Notes under the pieces: model-generated
Told to the model about the DNA's origin: nothing
Databases searched by the model: none
Seen by the model: only the letters and a program-made list of their open reading frames with translations
Source of the DNA: Istiophorus platypterus
Taxonomy: Eukaryota; Chordata; Actinopteri; Istiophoriformes; Istiophoridae
Direction of reading: 5' to 3'
DNA: 64,000 nucleotides
Assembly: GCA_016859345.1 (NCBI GenBank)
Contig: CM029126.1
Location: forward strand, 7,049,027 to 7,113,026
In this document: positions 49,780 to 60,499 of the stretch, one piece after another
How positions within the stretch are numbered: position 1 is the first letter of the stretch
Layout of the letters: every line of letters starts with the position of its first letter
Made by a program: the position numbers and the translations under genes

Positions 49780-50565
49780 ATGAGAAAAATATATTGTGTA
49801 ACAATTATGGTGAAAGCTTTGGTTCTTAAAAGAAACAAACCTCAGCCCTGCTCCCATTCTCAGCCGGTTTTGCCTTCTTTGCTTTGGGTCCCTTCTAAAA
49901 AAATAACATGATAACTGATTTACAAACAGATAAGAAAATCCCTGCTCATATACATTTATCACATGCTGAAGAACAATGAACAAAAACAAGTGTACTAAAA
50001 AATCTAAAATGTTTCTCAAAGGCCTTTCCTCGAACTAGGGCAACATTTAATTTCCCTTCCAGGGCCATGAATCTGTTTTACATGTGACACTGGGGGGGGT
50101 CTGTCGACATCAGCTAGTGTTAACAGTGAGTGTCATACTTTTACTGCAGCTTTTTTCTTAGTCTCCACCAGTGCAGCTTTGGGTTTCTGAAAAACAAGAA
50201 GAAAGAAATTTCAAATTTTATGCAACAACAGAATACAAAATAGAAGTGCATGGGGTAACACTGAAAACAATTATCCTTGCTTTTCTGTTGTAACCACAAA
50301 AGGTTGAGAATAGGTTTTGTTACTCTCTCTTGTCACAAAAAAGTGATGATTACAAATAAGATTTTAATAAATTGGTTAAAAATGTAAAATGTATGTGCCT
50401 TGTAGATGAGGATCAAGAATAATCACAGAGCAAAATACCAATCATTCATTGGTGATTGCTTAATATTGTTTCTCGGGATCTGGGCAAGGCCAGCCGTGGG
50501 GAACATCTTCTTTGCTATTAGGAAGAAAAACTCCAGGAATAATGGCAGATGTAACTAAGTTGTCT
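49780..50565 (-). pseudogene. Inverted partial copy of the HMGN gene (exons III-V with introns)
   Basis: The minus strand here aligns with plus strand 56292-57225. Exon III copy (50485-50514) is identical to the parent exon, but its donor GT is CC. Exon IV copy (50139-50186) has three codon changes and keeps both splice sites. Exon V copy (49841-49894) is one codon shorter and in frame, with sites kept. Intron sequence between the exons is also clearly alike, with small indels. Exons I, II and VI and the promoter are absent, so no HMGN protein can be made. Because introns are kept, this arose by DNA duplication or from unspliced RNA, not from a spliced retrocopy. Confidence 0.9.
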
Positions 50566-50649
50566 TATATGACTTTAATGAAATATTTACAGGCCTAAAA
50601 AGCCCTAAAAGAAATTTTAAGACTGCTCCACTAATAAGCTTGAAATTCA

Positions 50650-53450
50650 TTTCAGATGGTAGAAAGTCAAAACACCCAGATCATATTTCCTCAACTCCCT
50701 AGGGCCCAGGTATCAACAAAAACCCCATGTGATGGCCCATAATCAGGATCTTAAACAAGCTACATAAAATCTCTTGGAGCAGGTCTGGGCAGACCCTTAA
50801 TGTCCCATCTCACTGAGCCAACAAGGCAGCCACAGAATCCAAACAGATGACGCTTGTTGGGGGGTTTGATCAGTTCTATCCACCGCATGGCCCATAAAAT
50901 TGTAACTAGCTCAGCTAAAAAAAACAGACAAAATATCACATGTTTGGATGCTCTGCAGGCTTTTGAAGATTAACCACATCCCAAACCCAGTTTTCCCAGA
51001 GACTTGGTCCTTAGATCCATCAGTAAAAATATGCATATGTTCTTTCTGAAATGTATTTTACATATATGTCGACATGACTACGTTTATTTCTTCTTCTATT
51101 ACACATCTGAGCTAGTAAAGATAAATGTACCTCAGGTTCAGGGAGAAACCAGAATAGATCAGAGGACCAGACAGACCCGGTCACACTGTCTTGCTCAAGC
51201 CAAATGTTTACTGTGAGTCAGTTCATGATGTCAAAGTAATTTGATTCTTCTTCTTACATGAAAATTCCCAGTAATCGTCCAGAAGACATTTTGCTTCAGC
51301 GCTGCATTTTAAGCCACTGAACTTAAACCAGTAGTGGAACTCCACTTTGTTTCTCCTGAGTCTTAAAGCTCATTCCCCCATTTCCACCACTGAGATCAGA
51401 GTACACATAGTTCTAATAGCTCCACTGCAAAGTTCTGAGGGCCTTTGCCTGGACCAGATCCAGTTTGCTAAGAATAAACTTAGCAGCTGACCTGACCACA
51501 ACATGCCCATAGTGTAAGGAAGATGTTATCATGGCTCGTTGCATCGTAAGCAATGTGTCTCTCTCAGCTGCCCAATATCTTCCAGCTAATCTGCAGAGGA
51601 TGTTATTAACTTTCTCACACTTAAATATTATTTTCATTTTTCCGAGTTTTCCATGTTAGCTTTTTTATCCAGCCACATGCCCAGAAATCTGAAGACCTTG
51701 ATTCTCTCTAATTGACACGCCTACACAGAAAGATCTAAACAAGGAATTCTCCTCTTGAAGCCAAGGATCATGATTTTTCAATTTTGACAGAACAAATAAC
51801 CAATATGCTTTCCTCTCCCCCAGATGGCGCCATCACCCCCCCCCCCCCCAAAAAAAAAGACTTCACATAACCATTTTGAAAGATGTCGTTTATAATTACA
51901 TTAAAGGGGACCAGAGTTATGATCGAGCCTTGGGGCGTACTCCCCAACACATTCTCAGTGTTAACAGTTTCAGAAAAAGGTCCCCAAACCTGGATCTGTA
52001 CACCTGTGATTTAGGAAATCCCTTACACAATAAAACATTCTGCCATTAATATATCATGAAGTTTATTAGGCCGAATAGAGTCATGTGCTTTTTCAATATC
52101 CAAGGAATACCCCAACTACAGCTCCCTTAGTGACAGTAGATTTCCTAATATCCTGGTCTAAAACTGCCATAGAATCCATAGTGCTTCGTCCAATTCTGAA
52201 TCCATTTTGATAATTCACAAAAAATCATTAGCTTTGAGGAAACATTAGTCTATTTGTAACCATTCTTTCCATTACCGGGCACAGAACATGTGTCATTGCT
52301 ATCGGTCAATAAGATGATGGACAGGTTGGATCTTTTCTTAATTTCAGAATCAATGCTGTATGTTTTCATTTTTTTTTGTAACTTACCAGCCTCCCAGATA
52401 TAGTTAGAAAAGAGCAACAATTTCTTCACACACTATTTCATCTAAATGTATAAGCAGTTCATGATTTATCTGTTCCTGGCCTGGAGTGGTGTTTGCCCCA
52501 GTCTTCACTGAATCCTTAATCTCTTTCAAAGAGAGTTTCCATCACATATATACATTAATTTCCATTTTTCTGCTTTTAAGACTTCCTCCTCTATCCTAAA
52601 GTCATCCTCTCCTAGAGACTTTGGATTAAGAAAATCCTGAAAAATCTTAACAGGCATATCTACTTTTTCTATACCTACAGTCTCACAACAGCCATCATTC
52701 AGTCCTGGCACTGATGTCTTCTCAACTTTCCCATACATTTTATGGATTCTGGACCATATTTGTCTGACTGGTGTCTCCAGAACCTGGTGTCCCACAAAAT
52801 GTCCTCCAACATTTCCTATTTGCATCCTTAATAGTCTTTCTTGCTAAAGTTCAGCATCATTTGTATTCAATACCATTTGCGTGAGTAGGTTTTTTTATGT
52901 AAATTGCTAAATGCTCGCTTTCTCCTCCTCTCTGCCTTATTACTGTCCTTATTCCATCATGGAACAATAACAACGACCTTGGGGGCCTCTCTTCAAAGGA
53001 TTGCCTGGGAAGCCACTCCTGAGACCATTGCATTGAAGAATCATTGCTCTCTCCCAACTGATGCAGCACCATAGACGTCCCCTAAACCTTCTGCTGTACC
53101 TTCCTCAAACCAGCCCAATTTAGTTCGAGCAAAATCACGCTTTTTTATGCTGTCCTCAGAATCCATTACTGGGAACCTTCCAAACTGACTTCAGACAGGA
53201 AAGCAATCACTACCACTAGTGTTTTCCCTAGACATTCCCTTCCCGAACTCTTGCTAAGGCTAAGGTGAAGCGAGCATCAAATCTAAACAAAACATTTTAA
53301 ATTAATTTCAAATCACGTTGGTCTGCTGCTGCTTTCATTGATAATTACTAGACTGTGACCTCAATCACATCACCATTTGCATCTCTTTCCTGACTTCCCC
53401 ACAAGCATTTATGAGCATTAGAAATCCCCAACCCAGATGACAGAGGATCT
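50650..53450 (-). mobile_element. Decayed non-LTR retrotransposon with endonuclease, RT and RNase H remnants
   Basis: Read on the minus strand with several frameshifts and stops. APE-type endonuclease remnants: NAHKCLWGSQERDANGDVIE (about 53360-53419, preceded by GDF in a shifted frame) and SGSDCFPV (about 53200). RT: RMVTNRLMF, NGFRIGRSTMDSMAVLDQDI and KGAVVGVF (about 52100-52270), then PQGSIITLVPFNVIINDIFQ (about 51870-51930). The YADD catalytic box is destroyed. Thumb region: KVNNILCRLAGRYWAAERDT and SKLDLVQAKALRTLQ (51413-51637). An RNase H-like remnant, LVTILWAMRWIELIKP, with RPAPRDFM, is at about 50760-50890. The domain order endonuclease-RT-RNase H fits the I/Nimb-like group known in fish; the clade is inference. 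The element is dead. Confidence 0.8.
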
Positions 53451-54039
53451 AACCTCACTTATGATAACGTCAAGCTTAAATAAAATTAGTCTTACACCGA
53501 TTAAAAAAAGTTGACCAATGCCTTGAGGACTCCAAACTTCACCAATATCCTGGAATAAAAGAGTCACGTTTCCTGAACTAATAAAAAGTCAGGTTTAACC
53601 TGATTGAAAAATTAACTAATTTATTAAATACCTGTCCATCATCGGAAGAATTCTCACATCATCAGAATCAAAGAATTAACCCTCTTCCATATCCGCTTCG
53701 CCCTCCTCCTCCATCTCAACCAGTCAACAAGTCAGCGGCTGAGGGAAAAATCCCGATTCTAAATGTTTTTTTTATTTTTTATATTTTTTTAAAGAACCTT
53801 TTAATACCACATTGAAAGCATGTAATTTAATACCTGTCCCAGTCGAAAAAAATAAAAGATATCACTGAAAAATAGAAGAAAATAAGTAATTTATGTAAGG
53901 TCCACATATGATTTTTTGTTTTTTCCCCAGACAGAATTTGCTAAAATAGGACACAAAAACATTTTATAACCAACATTACTGTGCAGTAAATTATTTAAAA
54001 AGTAATATTTGCGAATTACTTATAATCCGTTTTTAATCC
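53451..54039. other. AT-rich spacer upstream of the HMGN promoter
   Basis: The distal 5' part may still belong to the retrotransposon (53451-53750). No similarity is strong enough to call. The rest is T- and A-rich without features. Confidence 0.5.
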
Positions 54040-55060
54040 CTCGGAGGAAACTTAAAAATCAGCGCTTTTTAAAACTTCCCGCAGCCCCCGCAGGAAGCCT
54101 CGGTCCCCTCGGCTACAGCGCCCCTCCGCGGCAGCCGTCGGTACCGCCCCACCCAACCCCGTCCTGCCCTCCTGCCTCTTTAACAAAGGGGCGTCACCTG
54201 GAAACACGTGACGCCCCCCGCGTCCAATCACGGGCTCGGAAATACAAAACTGGTTCGAACCGGTTTCGTTCTTATATTTCACTGTATAAACTACAAAAAC
54301 ATTCGTTTGCATTATACATTCGCCATTTTACACAGCGACCGCTCGGTTGTTGTGCGTCGTCTCCCCGAGGGAAAAAAAAAACTCCGTTTTTACGGTGTAT
54401 TTTCGCGAGGTTTTTTCCCGTTCGTTTCCCGCCAGCAACATGGGCAAAGCGAAGGTGAGATTTATTTTTTTATTTTTAATCTTTCCCCCTCCTTTTTTTT
54501 ATTTTTTCTCTCTCGGCGGATCGGGTTCAGGCGTCGTTAACTTCGGGTTCGCGTTAAGCTGCGTTTTCGTTTTTCTGCATCAGAGGGAGACGTCATCATC
54601 CCCCCCCCCCCCATAAGCAAACGTTACAGCAATGGCGGTCGGACGGAGGAGACCTGTGCGGGCATCTCCTCCCCGTTCGTCGAGTATTTTAAAATAAATA
54701 AATAAAAAATTAAATAAAGTTTAACATCTCGTCTGCAACTAGTGGTTGTTAAAATACCTCCCGGCCGGATAAACGCGCACAGGGGTAGTTTGGATGCCCG
54801 GAGCCGGCGCAGCCGCCGTCGCCGCGCCGAGCCCGGGTCAGCGCGTCTTTTAACCCTCCTCCGTCGGTCGGTTGGGGGCGAAACGTCGACAGGTTGAGCC
54901 CGACGACATAACTTGGGACACACGCTGCGGATCCCGGCGGCGAACAGGTCGACGTGACCGCGATACTCGTGATCCAAATCGGTTAATGCCCGAGCGGTTA
55001 TCCGGCGGCGGGCGAGGAGTTCAACCTGCAAAATCTGTGCAGAGATCCGGGGGAGAGTTT
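54040..55060 (+). promoter_or_regulatory. CpG island promoter of the HMGN gene
   Basis: CpG-dense DNA begins at about 54060 and spans exon I (54440-54454) and the start of intron 1; a second CpG-rich block lies at 55500-55690 inside intron 1. CGCCATTTT (about 54321-54329) resembles a YY1 site near a likely start of transcription. No TATA box is at a suitable place. Confidence 0.7.
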
Positions 55061-58000
55061 TGAGTTCTTGTTTTTGATGTTGTTGTTTTTATTTCTTTGC
55101 AAACTGTCTTGAACAAGAAGCCACTCCCTTGCGTGCAATCTGACTCAAAGCAGGTTTAATATATATATTTATATACATATTTTAAATATTTTCCCCCTTT
55201 GAATTTAATCGCTGGTTGCACTTTCCCTGCGCACATCAGCAAATGCACGACTCCCGCGTTGTGAAACGTTTAAATTCTCATTAACGTGACTCAGTGATGA
55301 GCATGTTTTGTCTGTTTGTTTGTTTGTTTGTTTGTTTGTTTTTGGGGGCTGTTTCTGTTTATCCGGTTTGGGTTGATTCTGTGGATAATTCGCGTTTTGT
55401 AAAGCCGCGTCTTATAAAAGTACGACTTTGACATTTCCAAAATTTCCATATTGACCTAAAAGATTTATTTCTTTCTTTCTTTCTTAACACATTTAAATCC
55501 CCACCCTTACGCAGCGCCTGATCCGGTCGCAGCCCCTGCAGGCTGCCGCCCGCCCCGGGCGGCAGCGGCGGATCAGCGGGGCCGCGATCTTATCGCTCCT
55601 CCGACAGCTGTGTGTCGGCGCGCACCGATACAAAACAAAGGAAGCTGTCAGGGCGCCAAGGCGGTGTCACGGTGACAGGACGGCCCCGGTTTGAATTCAA
55701 ATAAGCGCGGGAAGCTCTTTGTCATCTTGGGGAAATTATTATTTATATATAGCTATATATATGCATTTTTTTACGCAGTGTGGGAATTTATTTATTGATT
55801 GATTCTCCTTCGGGCTTCCTGTGTTTATTTTCCCTTCCAGTACGTAAACGCACCTGCAGGAGTTTCCCCTAAACAAACACCACTGTGATTTTCTTTAAGA
55901 TAGTTGCGTTTGAGTTGTTATGCGCTTGTGATGCTGGTATTCCGGTTGGTAATGTCGTGCTTTTTCTTTTTTCTTGTCTCCCCAGCAAATTGTGCCCCCT
56001 GAGGTTTGTACAATAAATAAATAAATAAATAAATAAATATAGTTGTTTGTTTATATTACTCGTGTTACATTGATGCTCTGTTTTTGTTTTGTTTTGCTTG
56101 AATATTGTACATCTACACCTTCCTCGGAAGTAATTTAGGTTGTGTTTCACTTTTCCAGTATATTGATACTTGAGATTTGTGGTTAAATGCTGCACTTACT
56201 GTCATTTTGTTTAGTTTTACTGTTTTAAGTCATTTCGACTGGACAAACTATCCAATGTAACTGTAAATAGTTAAGATCGTGTGTTTATAAAACAAGTCAG
56301 CCGAGTGACATCTGCAGTTATTAATCGGGTTTTTTCTTCCTAATATCTCTATAGCAAAGAAGATGTTCCCCACGGCTGGCCTTGGTAAGATCCTGAGAAA
56401 CAATATTAAGTAATCACTTATGAACGATCGGTATTTAACTTGGCGGTTATTCTTGGTTCACATCCAAGAATAATCATAATGATTCCTGATAACAGCTTCT
56501 TTAAAGGAAAACTTAAACCTTTAAAGTGGAGTATGCTTAAACTCAGCTCCTGCACATTTGGATGACACATACATGTAACAGTTTTAACCAATTTATTAAA
56601 TCTTCTTGTAACTATTACTTTTTTTGTGACAAGACAAAGTAACAAAAACTACTCTCAACCTCTTGTGGTTACAGAGGAAAAGCAGAGATTGTTAACTAAT
56701 AATATGCCAAGTGTCACAAGCCTTTGTTTTCAATGTTACCCCATGCACTTCTATCATGTATTCTGTTGTCACATACAATTTGAAATTTCTCTCCTCTTGT
56801 TTTGCAGAAACCTAAAGCTGCCCCATTGGAGACTAAGAAAAAAGCTGCAGCAAAAGTATGACACTCACTGTTAACACTAGCTGATCTCAACATAACACCC
56901 CCGTCTATGTCACATGTAAAACAGATTCATGGCCCTGGAAGGGAAATTAAGTTTGCCCTAGTTAAGGCCAAAAAGGGAAAGGCCTTTGAGAAACATTTTA
57001 GATGTTTTGGTACACTTGTTTTTGTTCATTATTCTTCACCATGTGATAAATGTATACCAACAGGGACTTTCTTATCTACTAGTAATCAGACATGTTATTT
57101 TGTAGAAGGGACCCAAAGCAAAGAAGGCCAAACCAGCTGAGAACGGGAGCACCAAGGTTGAGGTTTGTGTCTTGTTTCTTTTACGAAGGAAAGTTTCCAC
57201 CATAATTGTGACACGATATAGTTTTTTCCTGTGATCTGATTAATAAATAATTCTTGTTTACAAATTACCATAACCCATCATTGGACAATATTATTAACAT
57301 ATTTTATATGTTTAAGTTTACCTTGCAGGAGTCAGAGATAACATTAAGTTATTTATTGTTATTCCTTCTTATATATTTTTTCATTTAGAGTTTGTGGAGA
57401 AAAAAATGCAGTGAATGTAATATTTCAATGTATTCTGTACTGTCGCACACACACTTGGTGCTTAACCCTTGTGTGGTGTTCATATTTGATTACTTATTAA
57501 TTTATGTAAAAATACGTAACGGATGTTTATCTTATCCCATTTACAAGCAATATAGACAGCATATATGGTTAATATTTGCCATTTACCTCTGCTAATCACA
57601 TTCATGAATAAAAGTGCTATTTTTTTTTATTTTTGTAATAAAATGTAATAAAAAAAGAAAAAATAATTACATCAAGATATGGTTGGAAAAAAGCAAATAT
57701 AAATGAAACACGATTTTTCATCACCATCAATGTTGATTTCTTTGAACTGAAGTAGAAATTGAACACATTCGTGTCAATCTACACAACACCAGCCCCACTG
57801 AACACATAGCCTATTCATGCCAGTCTATAAAATACATGAGGGGCAGAGATTTAGTGTGTGTGTGTATACATGTTGCATATGTATCTCTTGCACTTTATGC
57901 ATGTACACTGTGTTAACCTGGCCATCTTTGCTCAAATTCAAGTCTTTAAACAAATTTAGATTGTTACCATTTATATTCATTATGTTTTATAAGTTTTAAA

Positions 58001-58328
58001 GGTCTGAGGTTGTGGTTTCTTAGAACCTTCTGTCAATAAGCACAATTGTTCTGTTGGCAGTTTTCTGTCATTTTATGACTTGCATGAATGACTAACTTCA
58101 TTCATGCAATTATTTGGTATTGGAGGGATTTGAAAATGTTGTGACTTGATCAAACTTGCCAACACCCTGCAATACAGTCATTAAGATGAAGAGGAGGATA
58201 CCATAACATGATGATGATCAGAGTAGAGGGGAATGTAGCTTCACCCTGCCAAAACAAGCACTTCCTATAACACTGTTTTGTTTTCTGTCCCCTAGGAGGC
58301 AAAAGCCGAAGCCACTGAAGCCAAATGA
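54440..58328 (+). CDS. hmgn2: HMGN-family nucleosome-binding protein, divergent (66 aa, six coding exons)
   Basis: HMGN proteins are small nuclear proteins that bind nucleosomes and loosen chromatin. Coding exons 54440-54454, 55986-56003, 56355-56384, 56808-56855, 57106-57162 and 58296-58328 all join in phase 0. The exon plan mirrors human HMGN1/2: exon I five codons (MGKAK for MPKRK), exon III exactly ten codons carrying the nucleosome-binding core, exon IV 16 codons (KPKAAPLETKKKAAAK), exon V ending PAENGSTKVE, and exon VI an acidic tail (EAKAEATEAK). The core octamer reads RCSPRLAL where the family has RRSARLSA. The four residues reported as nucleosome anchors (Arg22, Ser24, Arg26 and Leu27 of HMGN2) are kept. 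The protein is short (human HMGN2 is 90 aa), mainly because exons II (QIVPPE) and V are small. The symbol rests on linkage to dhdds, as in human DHDDS-HMGN2; a different HMGN paralogue cannot be excluded. Exon II is the least certain. Confidence 0.8.
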
Positions 58329-58726
58329 ATAACGGTTGCTGTGCTCATTCTGTGTACTTGGTGATTGTACAGTTTTAAATAAGTATTTTTTACCAAGTTT
58401 TATATTACAAATGTCATTTATAGGTTTGTTTTGGGCTTGCACTTGATGTAACAGAACTTTGTTGTCACATTCATATCCATTTTATATCCATTTTAAAATG
58501 ATTACCGTCCATATCTTGTAGACGTGGCATTTTTAGTTTGTTTAATCCTTTTTTTATTATTATTATTATTTTTTTAATTGTAAACTGCTGAGTAATAAGA
58601 TATTTTCCAACAAGTTGGATTTTAAATCTAATTTCAAACATTATAAGGCAGCTAAAATATATTGTTAAAATTTGAAGGAGAGACAGGAATCTTGCCTTTT
58701 ATCTCCTTGTATTTTAATGTTGAACT

Positions 58727-58732
58727 AATAAA
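58727..58732 (+). terminator. Polyadenylation signal of the HMGN gene
   Basis: AATAAA about 400 nt after the TGA at 58326-58328, in a T-rich 3' UTR without further exon signals. Confidence 0.7.
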
Positions 58733-59302
58733 AATAATTGCTTACCAAATGTTTTAAAACACTGTATTTCCACATGAGATTTAGCCAGTGAAAATGCCAC
58801 AGAAAAAAAAAGAAATTGTCATTAGGTCAAAAGTTTGATACATCCCAAAAACATGTATGATGTGAACATGGTCATATGATTAAAAAAAAAAAAAAAAGCT
58901 TAAAAAAAGGTCTGTTAAGTTATGTTTCTGTTAGAGGGAAAGGAAGCTTTTCTGACTTCATGGTTTATCTAAATGTTCTTGAATTAAAAAAAAAAATTCA
59001 AAATATCCTCATGGTGTTACTTTGTTATGAGATGAAAACCTTAGAGACAGAGAAAACAGAAGTAGCTTTGTGTCTTATACATAGACTGTGACCACCCCAG
59101 TGGTCTTAACAACTGTCAGCCTCCAAAAACAACTGCAGGCCTCCTCCATCTTTAGATCATCGTTCTCCTTACGCTTTTTTTTTCTTTTTCAACCAACTGA
59201 TGTGTATTTTGACAACATTGCTTTTGTGTAAAGTGGTTTCTCTCCTGTGTGAGTGCCCAGACTTGTACTTGACTATAAACACTGGCTGCCTTTTAAATGA
59301 GA

Positions 59303-60205
59303 AACGAACCCAGCGGTGGAAAAAGTGTCCTTAGGTAGAGGTACTAGTTCGGCGTTGTGAAAATTCTCCAGAAAAAGACCTGCAAGTATGTGATGATCAT
59401 ATTATTAGTATTTCAGTACTATATAAATTACTCAAGTTACTAAGTCATTTCCTAAAAATCTTCCTTTTATTAATGTGAGCAAATCTGCCAGTATAGTTGG
59501 ATAGAGGTTAGATTATTCACCTTTTGTGATAGAAATGTAATCATTTCAGAACTTTACTGTAGAAAATTCATAAAACAAGTATTCTATTAACACAGGTTGA
59601 AATGATCTCACTGCATAGGATTTTTTTGTTCATAGATCCTAATATAAGACATGGACTCAATAACAGAAAAAATTACTTACTAAAACGACTTTTGTAGTGT
59701 GTAAAATGTTAATCTACAAAATAACTCCAGTAGTCAGGTAAATGCAGGGGAGTAAAAAGTACAATATTTCTCTTAGATGTCATACAGTCAAAGTATTGTG
59801 ATAATCTATAAACTACAAAAGTAATTGTAACTAAAATACATATGGAAAAAAGGTGTTTAGTCTGAATATACTGATGGATTAAGTAGAATTTTAATATGGT
59901 TTTAGGTTCATTAATTTTGGGCACTTTAATCAGTCCATTTAAAATGAAAACTATATTCAGGTATATTCTAAGGTAGTGATTCTTACTCTAGTATTCTAAT
60001 TTTAAGCTACTCTATGCTACATTTCAGAAGCAAGTATTGTCTTTTGCTCCAACTCATTTCATCTTGCTCGTTACTTTGCAGGGTATATTTTCAAAAATTA
60101 CATGTGCCTTTACTTAAGCAAAGCTTTGAACGCTAGACTTTTAGTATATTTACATAATATCGCTTCTTTTTCTTAAAGGATCTGAATACTTTTGGCAATG
60201 CTTCT
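59303..60205. mobile_element. AAGTAC-rich dispersed repeat(s), degenerate and probably nested
   Basis: The left end AGCGGTGGAAAAAGTGTCC and the right end TTAAAGGATCTGAATACTTT match the outer ends of the family. GTAAAAAGTACAATATTTCT, ACTCTATGCTACATTTCAGA and CTCGTTACTTTGCAG occur inside. The length is longer than a single copy (compare 49265-49775), which suggests nesting. Confidence 0.55.
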
Positions 60206-60428
60206 CAGTGCCAAATCCTGTGCCAAAACGTAAATGGTGACAGGGAAAGTGCAATATTTTCCTCTGGAATAGTGAAGTCTATGTATAAAGGGATGACATA
60301 TATATTTATATATTTATATTATGTTATTATTTATATTTATATATTTATATATATTTTTTTAAAGCAGCTCTGAGCCTAAGGTTACCTCCTGCCTTTTGGA
60401 GAACCTTCAGTGTCTTTGCAGCGCAGCA

Positions 60429-60496
60429 CCACTAGAGGACAGTACCGCATCAACGCTGACGGATGCTGCGCTTGTCTTGGTTCCAGCAGGGGGTCT
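60429..60496 (+). promoter_or_regulatory. Two CTCF-like motifs in tandem
   Basis: CCACTAGAGGACAG (60429-60442) fits the CTCF core CCASYAGRKGGCRS with one mismatch. CCAGCAGGGGGTCT (60483-60496) fits it less well. Both are in the same orientation, in a small GC-rich patch between the HMGN gene and the next promoter. Binding is inference. Confidence 0.4.
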
Positions 60497-60499
60497 CCC

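Noticed and set aside
51413..53072. Minus-strand open frames considered as host genes
   Set aside because: They are pieces of one decayed reverse-transcriptase element with frameshifts and stops between them.
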